Translations under genes and position numbers: made by a program
Shown here: positions 12,561 to 24,900 of the stretch, one piece after another
Numbering within the stretch: the first letter of the stretch is position 1
Layout: each line of letters starts with the position of its first letter
NCBI GenBank assembly: GCA_029718625.1
Contig: CM056391.1
Span: 27,816,281 to 27,880,280, forward strand
From: Synaphobranchus kaupii
Taxonomy: Eukaryota; Chordata; Actinopteri; Anguilliformes; Synaphobranchidae
Reading direction: 5' to 3'
DNA: 64,000 nt
The notes under the pieces: model-generated
Databases searched by the model: none
The model's input: the letters and a program-made list of their open reading frames with translations, nothing else
Told to the model about the DNA's origin: nothing

Positions 12561-14639
12561 CATTGGGTATTATTACAAATATTAACAGTTTTAGCCCCCG
12601 TCTGTATGGTTGATTTGGGATGTGTGTTTTCTCCATTTCAAAGAGAATTGACCCCAATAGACAAGTAATCAGTTAAGGCTGATGGCCAGGTTTAACATGT
12701 GGAGAATGCTAATATCCTCTCATGTGAAGTGAAGACTTGCCTCGTTGCTTCATACTGCACTCGTTATCTGCGGTGCAAGTGTTGATGGAGATTGCTCCTT
12801 GTCATTTTGCCTTTTCAAGAGACAGCCGAAATGCAAAAGTCTTTGCGCTGAAGTTCCCTCTAAATTTAAGAATACATTTTCAGAGAGAGTCCATGTCTAC
12901 AAATATACAAAAAGTGCAATTGTTGAGAGAAATCTTTGAGGGGTTGCCATTTTTCTCTTTCAATCTTGTCGGGACTATATGGAGAGACAGGGACTGTACC
13001 ATTTCAGTTTGGGTGATGTAAGTGCTAGCTCTCCATTGTGGGTATGGTCAGCAGTGTCGGAGCCATTTTGAGCGCGATGTCCTGGGGAGGTTGCTGATAT
13101 TGACTTGGGGCTAACTGCAGACGGAGCTGGACTGGACTGGGCTGCCAGAGGGAGACAACATCAGGGTTCATTTCAGTGTTGCTCCGGCTACAGGAAGCAC
13201 AGTCTGACAGTGAGCCGTCCCCCACGGAAGGCAGCTGAGGAAAAGGAATTATAATTGAAAGTCTATGCAGTTCATTTCAACAAAGAATCGATTGATTTAA
13301 ACTGATGATTTTCTTAAGTCATTTTCTTTTCAGTTATGAGGCACAATGTGTGTCTCGTTTGCACAGTCAGAGTTATTTAGCATATTGTAAACATATGACA
13401 ATTATTATGAATCTTGTAACAATAGTAATGTAAATCTTTGTAATCTTTGTTGCATCTACCCCAATCAGCAAAGAGGGAATGGTGGGTTGCTAACTGAAAA
13501 AATAGAAATGCTTTGCTTTTTACTGGCATGCATATTGTATGTAAAATTCAACCTAAGATATTTTTTAGTTCAGTGGTAAACATTGATAGAACATTATTAT
13601 TATTATTAATATTATTATTATTATTGTTGTTGTTGTATCCCCCTGGCTTGGATGCAGTATTTTCTAAAAGTCCTTCAACACATTCAGAGCATATTTCATA
13701 TTACTATCCCACTAGAATCTATGACGTATCCAACATGATTGGCCAGAATTCATAGGCGTAGCAGCCAATTCTCCCAATGCCGCCACATGAAACTGACAGT
13801 GGATAGATAGTTGTGGTGAAAGGAAATTCAGCAGTTTTGGGCAAAGAAAGAATTAGGTGCCAGAGGCACACAGTGGGGAATGGAAAGTGCAGAGCTGAAG
13901 TTGGGGTGAGTTAAGCAGCAATTGTTACACGGGCCACTCTTTGTACTTTGTACGAGGCATTTCAGGGCCTAGATATCGCTCGAATGGGTTTCGTTGCTTT
14001 GTCTCTAACCGGAATTCAGCAGGCATTTTGTAAATATCAGCTGTACGTAGATCATAGACCAGTACAGAACAACTTTATTAAGGCAGCGAAGGAAGAACAA
14101 AAGCAGCCTGTATAAGGCCATGTGATCTTGAGTGACACATCCAGCTATGGCGTTCGTCAGTTGGTCCATTGGGTGCAAGGAGTTTTCTGTCTAGTAGCGA
14201 CGGGCCATCGGCCTATTACATAATCCTCCGATGAACAATCTAAAATGGTGAAATAGTGCAGTGGACGGTGATGTGTGCTCTCACTGTGCAGGTGTGTTCC
14301 CATAATGTCTGCACGACCTTTCCCTCAAAGAGGATGTGTAGCAAGGCACTTACATTTTTCTTACATTTTTTGGGAAACCAGAAAAGACTGTATTTTTGTT
14401 AAGCGTTATCACATGCGAACGCAACTGGAATAACTTAATTGTATGCATTTTTATACATCCCTAATAAAACATACCTGCTCTTATATTAGGTTTTTTGTCC
14501 CATTAGTCTTTCATGCAGACAAATTTACTGAAATGCACAGAATTTCCCACCTACCAAAGTTATATTTATATATTTACTGTATACTAAGTTGGAGTGGTAT
14601 TTACACTATTTGAGGTGGAGTGCATTTTTTACATATTCA
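12561..14639. other. Non-coding DNA
   Basis: No gene. The part up to about 13260 is repeat-free. A TTA/TTG trinucleotide repeat lies at 13592-13636. The remainder shows no recognisable feature. Confidence 0.4.
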
Positions 14640-15200
14640 CATATTTAGCATCTCATTCATTTTTCCCATGAATGCCATGCAGTCTGCAGGTGATCTTGCA
14701 GTGGCAACGTTAAGCCGATGGAAATGTTTATTTCTAACTCTCCCGTGGGAGTTTGGCGTTCCGTGTCCAGCAGGGCTGCTGGAATTCCTCTAATCTGCTG
14801 CATGTTTTGTGGCACCACCCCAAACTATGCAGAGCATAATTGTTGCGGTGATTTCCAATTAAATCCCAATCACGGAGGAATTTGTCAGCTGTCATATTAG
14901 TCAGCTTGTATCTGTCACCTTGAAATCGACAGTCCGGAAAGGAACACATTTTGACATCCGTGGCCGTTTCACCGGCAGTGGAGCAGGCGTGCGCCCGCAC
15001 GGAGGTGGTGTCTTACAGCACACCTTGGCTTGTGCGCCTCTCCCATGCCTGGGGTACAGGGCTGCTTCCCAGCATTCAACCGGATAGACCAGACCCTGGA
15101 ATTAATCGATTGGTGAAAGCCCAAAGCAGGTTTTCCCTCTCATCGAGGATGTTGTTGAATGTACAACATTGCTTAAGCACAATCGGTCTGCTGTAAGACT
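14640..15200. promoter_or_regulatory. Conserved-looking non-coding block
   Basis: Repeat-free GC-balanced stretch with GTGATTTCCAATTAAATCCC, GAATTTGTCAGCTGTCATATTAG, TTGAAATCGACAG and GGAATTAATCGATTGG. It is flanked by AT-rich DNA. Regulatory role inferred. Confidence 0.38.
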
Positions 15201-15719
15201 TCAGATGTTCCAACCATTGGTTTGCTGAAATATAAAATAAAAATTCTTCTCCAAGTGCAGAAATTCTCAGAGCACAAGGCAATGCTATTATTTTGATAAA
15301 AACGCCCCTGTAAAAAAAAATACATTTCATATTTGACCTGACATTGAATACAAAATGCTTATAACTGAGATTGAGATTTTTAATTTATATATATATATAA
15401 ATTAATTTATATATAAAATACTGTATTTTTTTGAAAAACTCAAATGTTTTATACAAACTGTCACAGACAAAATGTTTTCTTTTTTACCCTGAATACAGTA
15501 TTTATTGAACTTTTTTTGTTAATCACCTAATGCTAATCTAGTCATGCTAACGTACAAATACAAACAGGCACACAATTCTACTCAGGTTTTTTGTTCTTTT
15601 CTCTGCTTCTTGCAGCCACTGAAACACCTAGGATGTACGTTTGTTCATGAGTAAACAACGCTGTTACAAAATAAAGGGCTGCTTATTGTTTATTTTTTTT
15701 AAGGCGGAGTTGGGTCCTG

Positions 15720-16150
15720 TCCCTTCAGTGCTGCTGCTGACTAACACGTTGTGGCTCTTTTCCTCGCGGCAGTGGTTGCAAGACGACTGCTGGAGATGAG
15801 AGCGGAGCATTCGTCTCGCGGCCCTCCCACCGCCAGTCGAGCGGAATGGGCCCCGGACAAGGAGCAAGGGGCCCGAGCTGTGCGCCATTTAAACATTTTT
15901 AATGAGATTCCTCGCAAACACTCAGGGCTCACCCAGCTAAAGGGGGATTTGTCCTAATTAAGGAGGGCACGCCTGTATCTGATAGCCCATGGTGTCTGCA
16001 TATCACTTTTTGAATCACTTCTTTTTGAGGAGTTGTGAGCGACTGAGCCGAAAAGGTATAGACCTGAGGTGGCTCTTGCGATGCCAGGCTGACTGTCGGG
16101 TGGACGGTGTAGCCCGTGGTCACATTGGCACTAATTTTCCTGGGAGGACT
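15720..16150. promoter_or_regulatory. Conserved-looking non-coding block
   Basis: Contains CGCCATTTAAACATTTTTAATG, GATTTGTCCTAATTAAGGAG and TGTCTGCATATCAC in a repeat-free context. Open frames on both strands overlap and none resembles a known protein. Confidence 0.38.
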
Positions 16151-16729
16151 TTGTGCCTAAATGTAAATATGTGATACATCTACATTTATTATGCTCAAAA
16201 TGTTTAATTCTTTGTGGGATCTTGGATCAAAGCAATTAAGCATATGCATTTTGAGAATCATTTCTGGATGTGTGAACCACCCCCCCCCCCCCCCTCCCCC
16301 ATTACAACTCTTGAAATTACAACTCAAACCATACAACAAGCAATGAAAACTGAAATATATTTTTTGTGTGATTATAAGGAGGAACTAAACGTCTGCATTT
16401 AGTTCATAATATAGACAAATTATCCATGATATAACAAATGTCTCACCTGCTATGATACTGGCAAAGTCTTAACGAGCAAACGTTTCTCTCTGTTCTTTGC
16501 TTTTTATTAAATTATGTGTTGCAAATAGTCTATATAATCAACTGAGTGTTGACCTTCATTCTGTTCTTGTAAAGACCTTTTCTTTTCCCAGGGCACTGCT
16601 TTCTGAAAGTGCAGCTCCACTTTCTCCCTCTCCGATAATTTATCAAGCAATGCTTCCACAATCATATAAATGTTTATAAAATGGTCTTTTCTTCACTTCC
16701 AAACAATATTTCATAGTTGTTGCCAGCAG

Positions 16730-18060
16730 GCTGTGTCTGTTTGTTTAGTGGTAATTGGCGAGGCAGACAAAGAGGTAGTTAAGTGCTCTTCTCACCCCGT
16801 TTAGAATGAGCCGGCGCATCCTGGTGGGTCGAACAGTATTCCCATGTCTGATTTATCCCTAGGTGGACAAACACAATCGAGGGCTGGTTTACTCATTGTT
16901 CCAGCGCTATTCGAAATGCTCCAGGAGCAACTCGCGCGCTCAAGGCTCGCTGCCACGCACTCGAAGACAACCTTTGAAAGTCTCCCGCGAACCGGTGCAA
17001 TCTAATGATTTCACTTACACCTCCCTTATTTAACACTGTCATGGAAAGTAAGGAATCCGCCATTCATAATTTACATGTCATTTGCTGCTCCATATTGTGT
17101 GAAATTTAATTACACAGCTCAAATTGTAGCCAGCGCTCATTCGTCTCAGGGAGGGCTCACAATAAGGCATTGATGTGAGCCAGGGGCCCGCAGCCACGGC
17201 CCCTTTTTATCACATCACCTTCTGCTGCGGCCATCAAGCCGGCACTGTTGTTCTTTTCACTCCTTTGTGAGAAAAACGAGAGAAGTTGACCCCCATTTTC
17301 ATTTAAAAAATCTGGGGCATCATATAAAAGATTCCGTCTGAAAAGATTTTATTCAGGGCTTTAATCACAATAGAATATACACATATATATTATACGTATT
17401 GTGCAAACCGATTACTCTCCGACCAATTATTTAATATGTTTACGTGACTTGTACCGAGCTACGAGAAACACTGAAAAGCAACGTCCTACAGGTGTTTGGT
17501 CTATAATTGTGCACGCTGCTAGTTTGTTCTTTTTCTTTTTTTGTCATTATTACTATGTGCTGGTCTTTGCGGCAAATGCTTTGGTGTGTATGAGTGTGTG
17601 TGTGTATGGGGGGGGGGGGGGGGTTGTGGGGGGCTCTTTTACGGTGGACATGGAATCACCAATGGTGTTTCATTCAGCATCGTCGTCCGTTTTCTGAAAC
17701 TTTTCCTTTAAATCAAACGCGCCGCCTCTCGGTAATTGCAGGCTGCTCGGCCTCCTGCGGTGAGCCTCATACAACTGTAATCCCCCTGACAACTCCGGCT
17801 CGGCTCCGACCTGGCAACCTTCCCGTCCGCCAGCAAAAACACCGAGTCTGAATTAAGAGGATGAAGAGGATAATTATTAGATTCAGAAACAGTTTCCCAG
17901 CAGAAAAATCTGTCGGCATTCAGGGCCGTGAAAAAGTGTTTACGGGTCCAAGAGCGCCGGGCTCGGCCAATTGGCCGACGCGGTGCACGTCCGACGTCCC
18001 CCCTCCTCGTCACATGCCGCGAGATAAATAGATAAATTCAATAAGGGAACATCAGAGGGT
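16730..18060. promoter_or_regulatory. Conserved-looking non-coding region with a G run
   Basis: Two repeat-free stretches, about 16730-17330 and 17690-18050, flank a 16-base G run (17608-17623). Motifs include GGTAATTGGCGAGGC, GTGAAATTTAATTACACAGC and GATAATTATTAGATTCAG. No gene is seen. Confidence 0.35.
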
Positions 18061-18586
18061 GACATGGACTGGTGGAACTGACCTCTCTGATTCAAAGGAG
18101 CCATTTTGTTTCACGGCGTGGAATGTTTTTGTTGTCGCTGGGACTTTCTTTATTTTCCCTCAATGGAGTGGAGCAGAATTCCTGCACCCTTCCATCCGTT
18201 GAGCTGGTGCACTTTTGATGATCTTTTTATCCTTTTAATTTTATGTTTAGTCTTTTTTTTGTACTTTCATTATTTATTTTTCTCCAAATCAAGCGTAGTG
18301 TGAGGCATGCTTAATATTTTCGGCCTGGTGAAGGTTTGTGACACATTTTGCCAGATGTAAACACAGCCTTAATGAATGGAGGTGGTGTAATGTGGGATTG
18401 TGAGCTAGTGGGATGGGTTTACCACCATGGGCGAGAGGCTGATATGCCAAACCCACTCCATCCAGGAACGTGATGGGTGTGAAGCTGTGAGGCTCACGAA
18501 CTCGACTGACACGATTGTCTCTGATTATGAACCTGACCCTCACTGTTGCTTTCTGGAGCAGTTCATTCTACACCCCAACAACACCC

Positions 18587-18625
18587 CCCCCCCCGCCCCC
18601 CGCTCCCCCCCCCCCCCCCCCCCCC
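18587..18625. repeat. Poly-C tract
   Basis: About 39 bases of C interrupted by two G and one T. Proline-rich open frames across it are artefacts. Confidence 0.97.
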
Positions 18626-18990
18626 TTCCCTTGCACCCCTCTGTGGACCTGCCTGGACCCTCCTAGTCCTACGGCAGATGGTTTTATTGAGAGGCCTGCA
18701 GGACTCCTTTAGAACAGTCGGCGGTACCCACTAACCCCTCCTGGTGAACACCTGAATAGAAAGAAGAATCCTCACTTCACTGTGCTGGAGAATCTCAAGT
18801 GTTCACAAATGCCGCCGGTTTCCGGCTGACTGATTCCAATGGCTCCAGTGTGCCTTGCTTCCAGAGAGGGCTTTTAATTCCATTATCACCCCAGATGGCA
18901 GCAGGGCCAAAACACTGGCGTTTGTGTCTTGTTTGTAACATGAAAGGGGTTGTGCTTTCTGTTTTAATGCCACCACTCACATAGCTGTAT

Positions 18991-19076
18991 TAGAGAGAGC
19001 GAGAGAGAGAGAGAGAGAGAGTGAGAGAGAGATAGAAAGAAAGAGAGAGAGAGGGAGAGGGAGAAAGAGAGAGAAG
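18991..19076. repeat. (GA)n-rich tract
   Basis: Imperfect GA repeat, purine-only for most of its length. Confidence 0.95.
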
Positions 19077-19320
19077 GATTCACAGTGGGTAAAGTGATAC
19101 ACATGACATCATGGTTAAAATTAGACATTGCAGCATCTGCTCCATCAGATCTGCTTGACTTCTGTAGTCCCTTAAGTGAAATCACCTCTGACAGCCTCTG
19201 GTTACCTTCAGAAAGTCTCTGCACCTTATATGTGAGTTCTTTTTGACTATGGATGCAAGAATCAGAACATGGCGTCACAGTCCACAACAACCTTATAGTG
19301 CCCTTCTGAGATGTTTTACA

Positions 19321-19822
19321 TTAAAGGGATAGTTCGGAATTTTGGACATAATGTCGCAATTACGACTTAGCCGTGATGTAGTTGATTGATGGAAACCATT
19401 TTCAGCTAATTCCATGCTGTCCCTTCTTTTGGACATACACACGTTGCTAATGCTAGCGCAACTCTATGGTAACCAGTAACATCCACTACCAAACGCACTT
19501 AAACACTCCACAGTGCACCCAAAGCAAATAAAATACGGCGGTGGAGCGAACGTGGCCATTGCAACTTGTTGCTCTTCTTTGTTGTTGTAGTCGACCAGTG
19601 CCGGCACTACATTCGTAGGTAACGTAAAGTATCACTCCGCCACCGTACTTCCACCGAGAATATAGGTCAGCACAAAGTAAAGGATTCAACGATAGTTTGA
19701 CTTCAAAAATTATGGTATAAACACTCAAAATAACCCAGATAGACTCGTCGTATTTTATTGCTGATGTAAAGGGCAAGTACAGACAAGACCACGTCCAGTC
19801 GTCCACTTAAATAAATGGAGAT
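19321..19822. mobile_element. TTAA-type non-autonomous element (left end)
   Basis: It starts TTAAAGGGATAGTTCGGAAT, a very common start of fish TTAA-flanked non-autonomous elements. The right end is not identifiable before the hAT starting near 19823. Confidence 0.5.
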
Positions 19823-20413
19823 TAGGGATGCAGCGATGCATTGAGAATAAAAAGGAAATGTAACTTTAACCAAAACATTTATAAGGGATGTGAACAAAGG
19901 AAGTTGGAACCATAAACGTTTTGAAAAAATCCTAAATTAAAAAGCTTTTTTTTCATATTGATGCACAGAAAATGCATTCATAACAAACTATAATCTACAG
20001 TTGTTGTCATAAGTGTGGAAACAAATACTAACGTTAGGCTACTAAATACAAAACGTCTTTGAAATTCAATTAAATGAATCGCGTTTGTTAACCAACTTGC
20101 ACAAATTGTCCCAGCCCCATGCACACAGCGGAGCGTTTTGGATATGAACTGGAAGTCGTGGAGGCTTGATTGCCAGGTGACCAAATCCAAACAAATTTGT
20201 GGCTTTGAACTTGCTGCTAACGTAGAGTTAGTTTGCTTAGGTGAGGTTAGCTAAATTTGCTAACTTTGCTAGTAAATTAGTCAACTCATTTCCACGCAAT
20301 AATGAGTATGAGACAAACGATTTCTCACTTCAAAACGCAACTCATGGCATGAGGCCAAACTCGTTTCATTTGTGTTTCAACTATTTGTCTTACTACTTTG
20401 TTTTTGACTAGTA

Positions 20414-20644
20414 TTACCGTCCTGATGAGTCCGCTTCATCCATGGCTCCAACATGCTTCCTCTTCAAGTGTTCGTTCATCACTGTCGTGCTCCCACGCCA
20501 TGCGAGGTCGTGCATTTTGCAGCTAACAGCCTTATTTGAAGACTTAAATGTAAAGTGCTCCCATACTTTTGATGACTTTGGTTGTACACTATTCTCCGTT
20601 GTAAAATTAGAATAGCTTGCTGTGGCCTCCGCCTCTGTGGCCAA
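20414..20644 (-). pseudogene. BED-type zinc-finger N-terminus of a hAT transposase
   Basis: MATEAEATASYS begins at 20644. Then come SKVWEHFTF, a Cys at V-S-C-K-M, then G-S-T-T-V-M-N-E-H-L-K-R-K-H. This is the BED finger pattern (W-x-H/F, Cys region, T-x-x-L/M, H-L-x-x-x-H). Only one Cys of the expected pair is seen, so zinc binding is probably lost. The frame stops at 20414, before any catalytic region. Confidence 0.65.
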
Positions 20645-20653
20645 TATGTTCTT

Positions 20654-21813
20654 TTAAAGGGTAAGTAAAGCCTAAAACCACTTTTTTTAGCTGATTACTG
20701 ATATATTTGGACATATCCATGTGCTAGAGATTGATCCTGTTGCAAATCGCAACATTTCATCGCAATGTTTAGCATTTTATAGGAAGAGTAGTGTATTTTG
20801 GCTAACTAGTGCCATGGTGGTGAAACATAGGCTATTGCAGTTGTAATTTACTATTGGCTGTTGCACAGTATATGTGACGTGGCAGTACATGTGATGTCAC
20901 ACCAACTGGTGCATCTGGCTACGCCCTTCCACCTTACACTATAAATATGTTTTGTTTATTTTTTTCAAATCCAGCAAGTGGAGAGGAGCAATTGTGTTTG
21001 CGACAGGCTATTCATAGAGAGAGGATGGCATAGGTGTCCACCCATACAGTTTGCCCGTATGATATACGTTTTTTCCAACTTTTTGAAGGCAAACGGGCGT
21101 ATAAGGTTATGTGCCGGGAAATCTAGTCTAATACATTTCTTTTCTTTTTTTTCAAACATTTCTCCATCAACCTGCCCAGGGACTACAGATGAAAATTAGC
21201 CCCAATGGCTAAATCTGGCACATTTACGTTTATTAATGTGCATTGTCCCTTTCTTAAATAAATAAACCTAAACCTATTATTAATTTAATCGCAGCAATCA
21301 AATTTTCTTTCTCCCTCTCGGCTATTCTCCCGCTTTGTGAGGCCATGGGAAAAACAAGTAGCAGGACTGATCTAAAAATGACACAGTAGCCCACAAGATA
21401 CCTACGTTAGTTAACTTAGCTAACAGTTAAACGGTCTTCTTGAGGTTTTAATGTGGCTATATGACTCAATTTAGTGAAGTTACTACGAGTTTCATTGTAT
21501 ATTAATTCATGGCTAACTTAGCAGTCTTTAATAACTGTTACTAGAAAATTATCCAAATTAAGATGAGAGCTAAGTTTATGACTAGGCGTATATGTAGCCT
21601 ACATTCTCCAGTTCTCTGCCTCTGCCAAGAGCAAGCGACTCGAACAAAACACATTATGACTGTGAATGAGCATACATGTGGAAAAAAGGGCGTAGCTTGC
21701 TAAGTCGAGCCCAACCCTTTCATGGGTATCTTTCCCACCCCCAATTTTGGCATTTTTTGAACCGCAAACGGAGGCGTGGTTACTCTGAAACAGCCCATTT
21801 AGTTACCCTTTAA
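20654..21813. mobile_element. TTAA-flanked element nested in the hAT
   Basis: TTAAAGGGTAAGTAAAGCC at 20654 is mirrored by GTTACCCTTTAA ending at 21813. The TTAA target duplication and inverted AAAGGGTAA/TTACCCTTT ends are clear. The interior (about 1.1 kb) has no convincing transposase frame. Confidence 0.7.
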
Positions 21814-21952
21814 CTACTGTAAATGAAGTGACGTCACTGACGTAGCTCCGTGAGCCCCATAACAAAGACCCAACTAATCGATAATGAAATTCGTTGCAAC
21901 TATTTTCACTATCGAATTTTATCGTTTTTATCAAATAGTTGTTGCAGCCCTA

Positions 21953-24900
21953 GTAAAATAATTAGCTCCCATGGAAAAAGCAAAAAATAATCAAATCAAG
22001 ACAAATCAATAACATCCACAAGTGAAAAAGGATAATTCAAGGGAGCTCGAAGGCCTTGGGGAGTTTGACAAAGTGGTCCATGTGACGGCTCTTTTACCTT
22101 GATACCCCATAAACCCTACAGGTGGCTTAGTCTACCAAGTACTCACAGAGAGCTGGCTAAATATATGCCTGGGAGGGACAGCCATACATTGGAAAGCAGT
22201 AGCCTACTCTGTGCTGGAGGGGGAAATGTATGAATCACAGTCTACCAGAGAGGGACAGACAAACAGACTACAATTCTTTGATGAAGCAACAGCGTAAAGA
22301 ACAACCTCATGGTACAAAACTTCTAGGATGTTCCATCTATTTCTCCTCAATTGTCTTTTTGATGTAGGAATTGTGGTTTTGCGCAAAAGAGGGCAAAGCT
22401 CTGTTCATTAACCTCCTTACTGGAAGTGGTGTTTGCTTACACTTAAGTAGGAATTACCATGAGAGGGAGTAATAAAGCTAATTAAGAGATGCTTTGGATA
22501 ACGAGCCCTCCTTTGTAGTCAGTAACTGTTGGGCGTTTAAGAGGATTTTAAGTGCAAAAGAGTTCTGTAAATAATCTGATCAACAGTCTGCCATGACTTG
22601 TGGAATCTTGCACAACATTCTGGCATTCATTGGAGGGAAGATGCCTCACCGGAGGTGAATTTTGCCTTTGATTTGGCTGATGGAGGATCTTTGAGATGGT
22701 CGAGGTCCTCTGCTGTTTTTGGGGTGTTGAGGGAGATGATTGATTGAGTGATTGCAAGTGAACCCTGCATTTCCTGCCTAGTTCTAGATGTCTCACATCT
22801 GGCTGAGAAACCTATGTCCAGCTGTAGGCCTACATTTTGTGAGGCGGACTGAAAGTCCACTGATGTGTCTGTACAGAGAGTGCCTGAAAACTGCTTCATC
22901 TCAAGACAACTGAAATGACGGACTGTAGCGTATTTTTAGCATGTGTTTCTGTATGTGTATGTGTGTGTGCGTGCATATGTGTGCGTGTATACGTGTATGA
23001 TTGTGTGTTCATGTGGGTGGGCAATGGTCATCTCCTGTTTTTGACCTGTAAACAAGCTTCTTTTTTTTAAACTCTTCCTAAGTATTTCCAAATATGTTTT
23101 TATGCTGTACAACCCATGTATCCTGAATATCTCCACTTAGATTCAGTGATATAAAACACTGCATCTGTGTACCCTTGGTTTGTCTGATGCTAAAAGATTT
23201 TAACATGTGCAGAAACAATCATTTGGATGTAGTAACTTAGGATGCTTTAATTAACTAAGTTTTAAGTGATAAGTTTGGCTTGTTCCAAAGCCATAAAAGA
23301 CAGGAAATTCAAATGAACATCAACAAGCCAAACTTCAGCTCTCTACACTCTATCAGGGATTTTTTATATATATCTGACTGCTATACAGTTCTGTAGCTAT
23401 GTTGCTATGTATTCATCACTGGCCAAATTGGTTCAAACCTTCTCTCAAAGACCTTAATTCATACTCTTAGAGTATGTGCTGCCACCCATGATAGTGACCT
23501 AACTTTAGAGTTTATGTGACGGTCGATCCTGCATTGATGGTAGGCTACATGTTATCTCCTGCTAGGCCTTTACTTTACCATCAGTTCATATGCCAGTACT
23601 GACAATACAAAATCTTTTTTTTCCTTGAATCCTTGACTGAACATCTGCTAATAAAACTTAGATTTGAATAATTTTTTTTTAGCTTTTTCTGGATCACTTT
23701 GACTTTGTATGCCACTTTAAATGGCATTCACAACTTCATGGGCATGGATTTATGCTAATCGCAAAATAATGTGAACACGCTTGTCATTTACGGTCAGTTG
23801 GAATTCATGAACATACACACGGAATACGAACAAATCTGCCTTTCCCACATGGTTTGATGAATCCAGCGTAAAGTTTTCGTACCGACTTGTTTCGTACATA
23901 AATGTACGCGTATATTTAGGAACAATTCATGAATGAGGCCCAATATCTCAAAAACGATTCACTGCACATCCATAGTTTAAAGCTCAAATTAAAGAGGCTG
24001 TACCATTCAGACATTTGCAACAGAATAAATTTATGTCAGAATCGTCACATGCAGTATGTAGACTACATAATACGCATAAAAATATGTAGCCATAAAAATA
24101 TGTTTTTATATATGTAAATATACGTTAAAAAGTATGTGTGTTTTCGCAAGTGGTGACACAATAATCTTGCGTCGGAATTTTGGGGGGTTTAATAAAAAAC
24201 AATAATTTAGAATTTCAGAGAAATATGAATCCTACAATTGGGAAGTAGACGACTAGGCCTACCACTAGGGGGCCATTATGGATAGGGATAAAGAAGGATT
24301 TGTTTGAAACATTTTGCACTTAGAAACACATCGTACTTGCTCATTTTGCACTTAGAAACACATTGTAACCTTACTCCCAAAGTGTGCAGACCTGGATAGC
24401 AGATGAATCACATAGGCTATAAGTATGAAACTCTATGTTCGGGTTATAAGTTGCTAGCTAAAATGGGCTATGTTCCAGATCATTTCAGTTAGCATTAGTT
24501 ACTATGTTTTCTAGCTAGCAGTCGCAAACTCGGATAACCAGCATTACACAATGCTATCTCCAGTTTATGTTAAGTATTGCTTTTTAGCTGATAAACCATA
24601 GCTATATTTGCGAGCATATAATTGAGCTAACGTATGTTGGCTAAATATGTCACCATGAGTTATTTTAAAACTCTCACTCTTCAACTGTGTTGTGTTGGTA
24701 GGATTTGGTCCAACGTTACGTCTGTGGCAAAACTATATTCAGCGAAATAACTGGCTATTTTATAGATTAACTAATGTAACATTAGCATTAATTGTCCTGC
24801 ATTGCTTCAGGTAATGTTAATGTGAAACATCCTGCCTTGCCTAATCTATCAGAGCGGTTATGTCCAGACCCTATGGTCAAGACTCGTGTGAACGGGGAAA

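Larger units (their letters stand above)
19823..21952 (-). mobile_element. hAT-type element with a BED-finger exon, interrupted by a nested insertion
   Basis: The right end, read on the minus strand, is TAGGGCTGCAACAACTATTTG, a classic fish hAT terminus. The left end TAGGGATGCAGCGATGCA is a plausible but poor partner. The minus-strand BED finger at 20414-20644 supports a hAT transposase, with its start codon near the 5' side. A TTAA element at 20654-21813 sits between the hAT 5' end and this exon. Confidence 0.68.
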
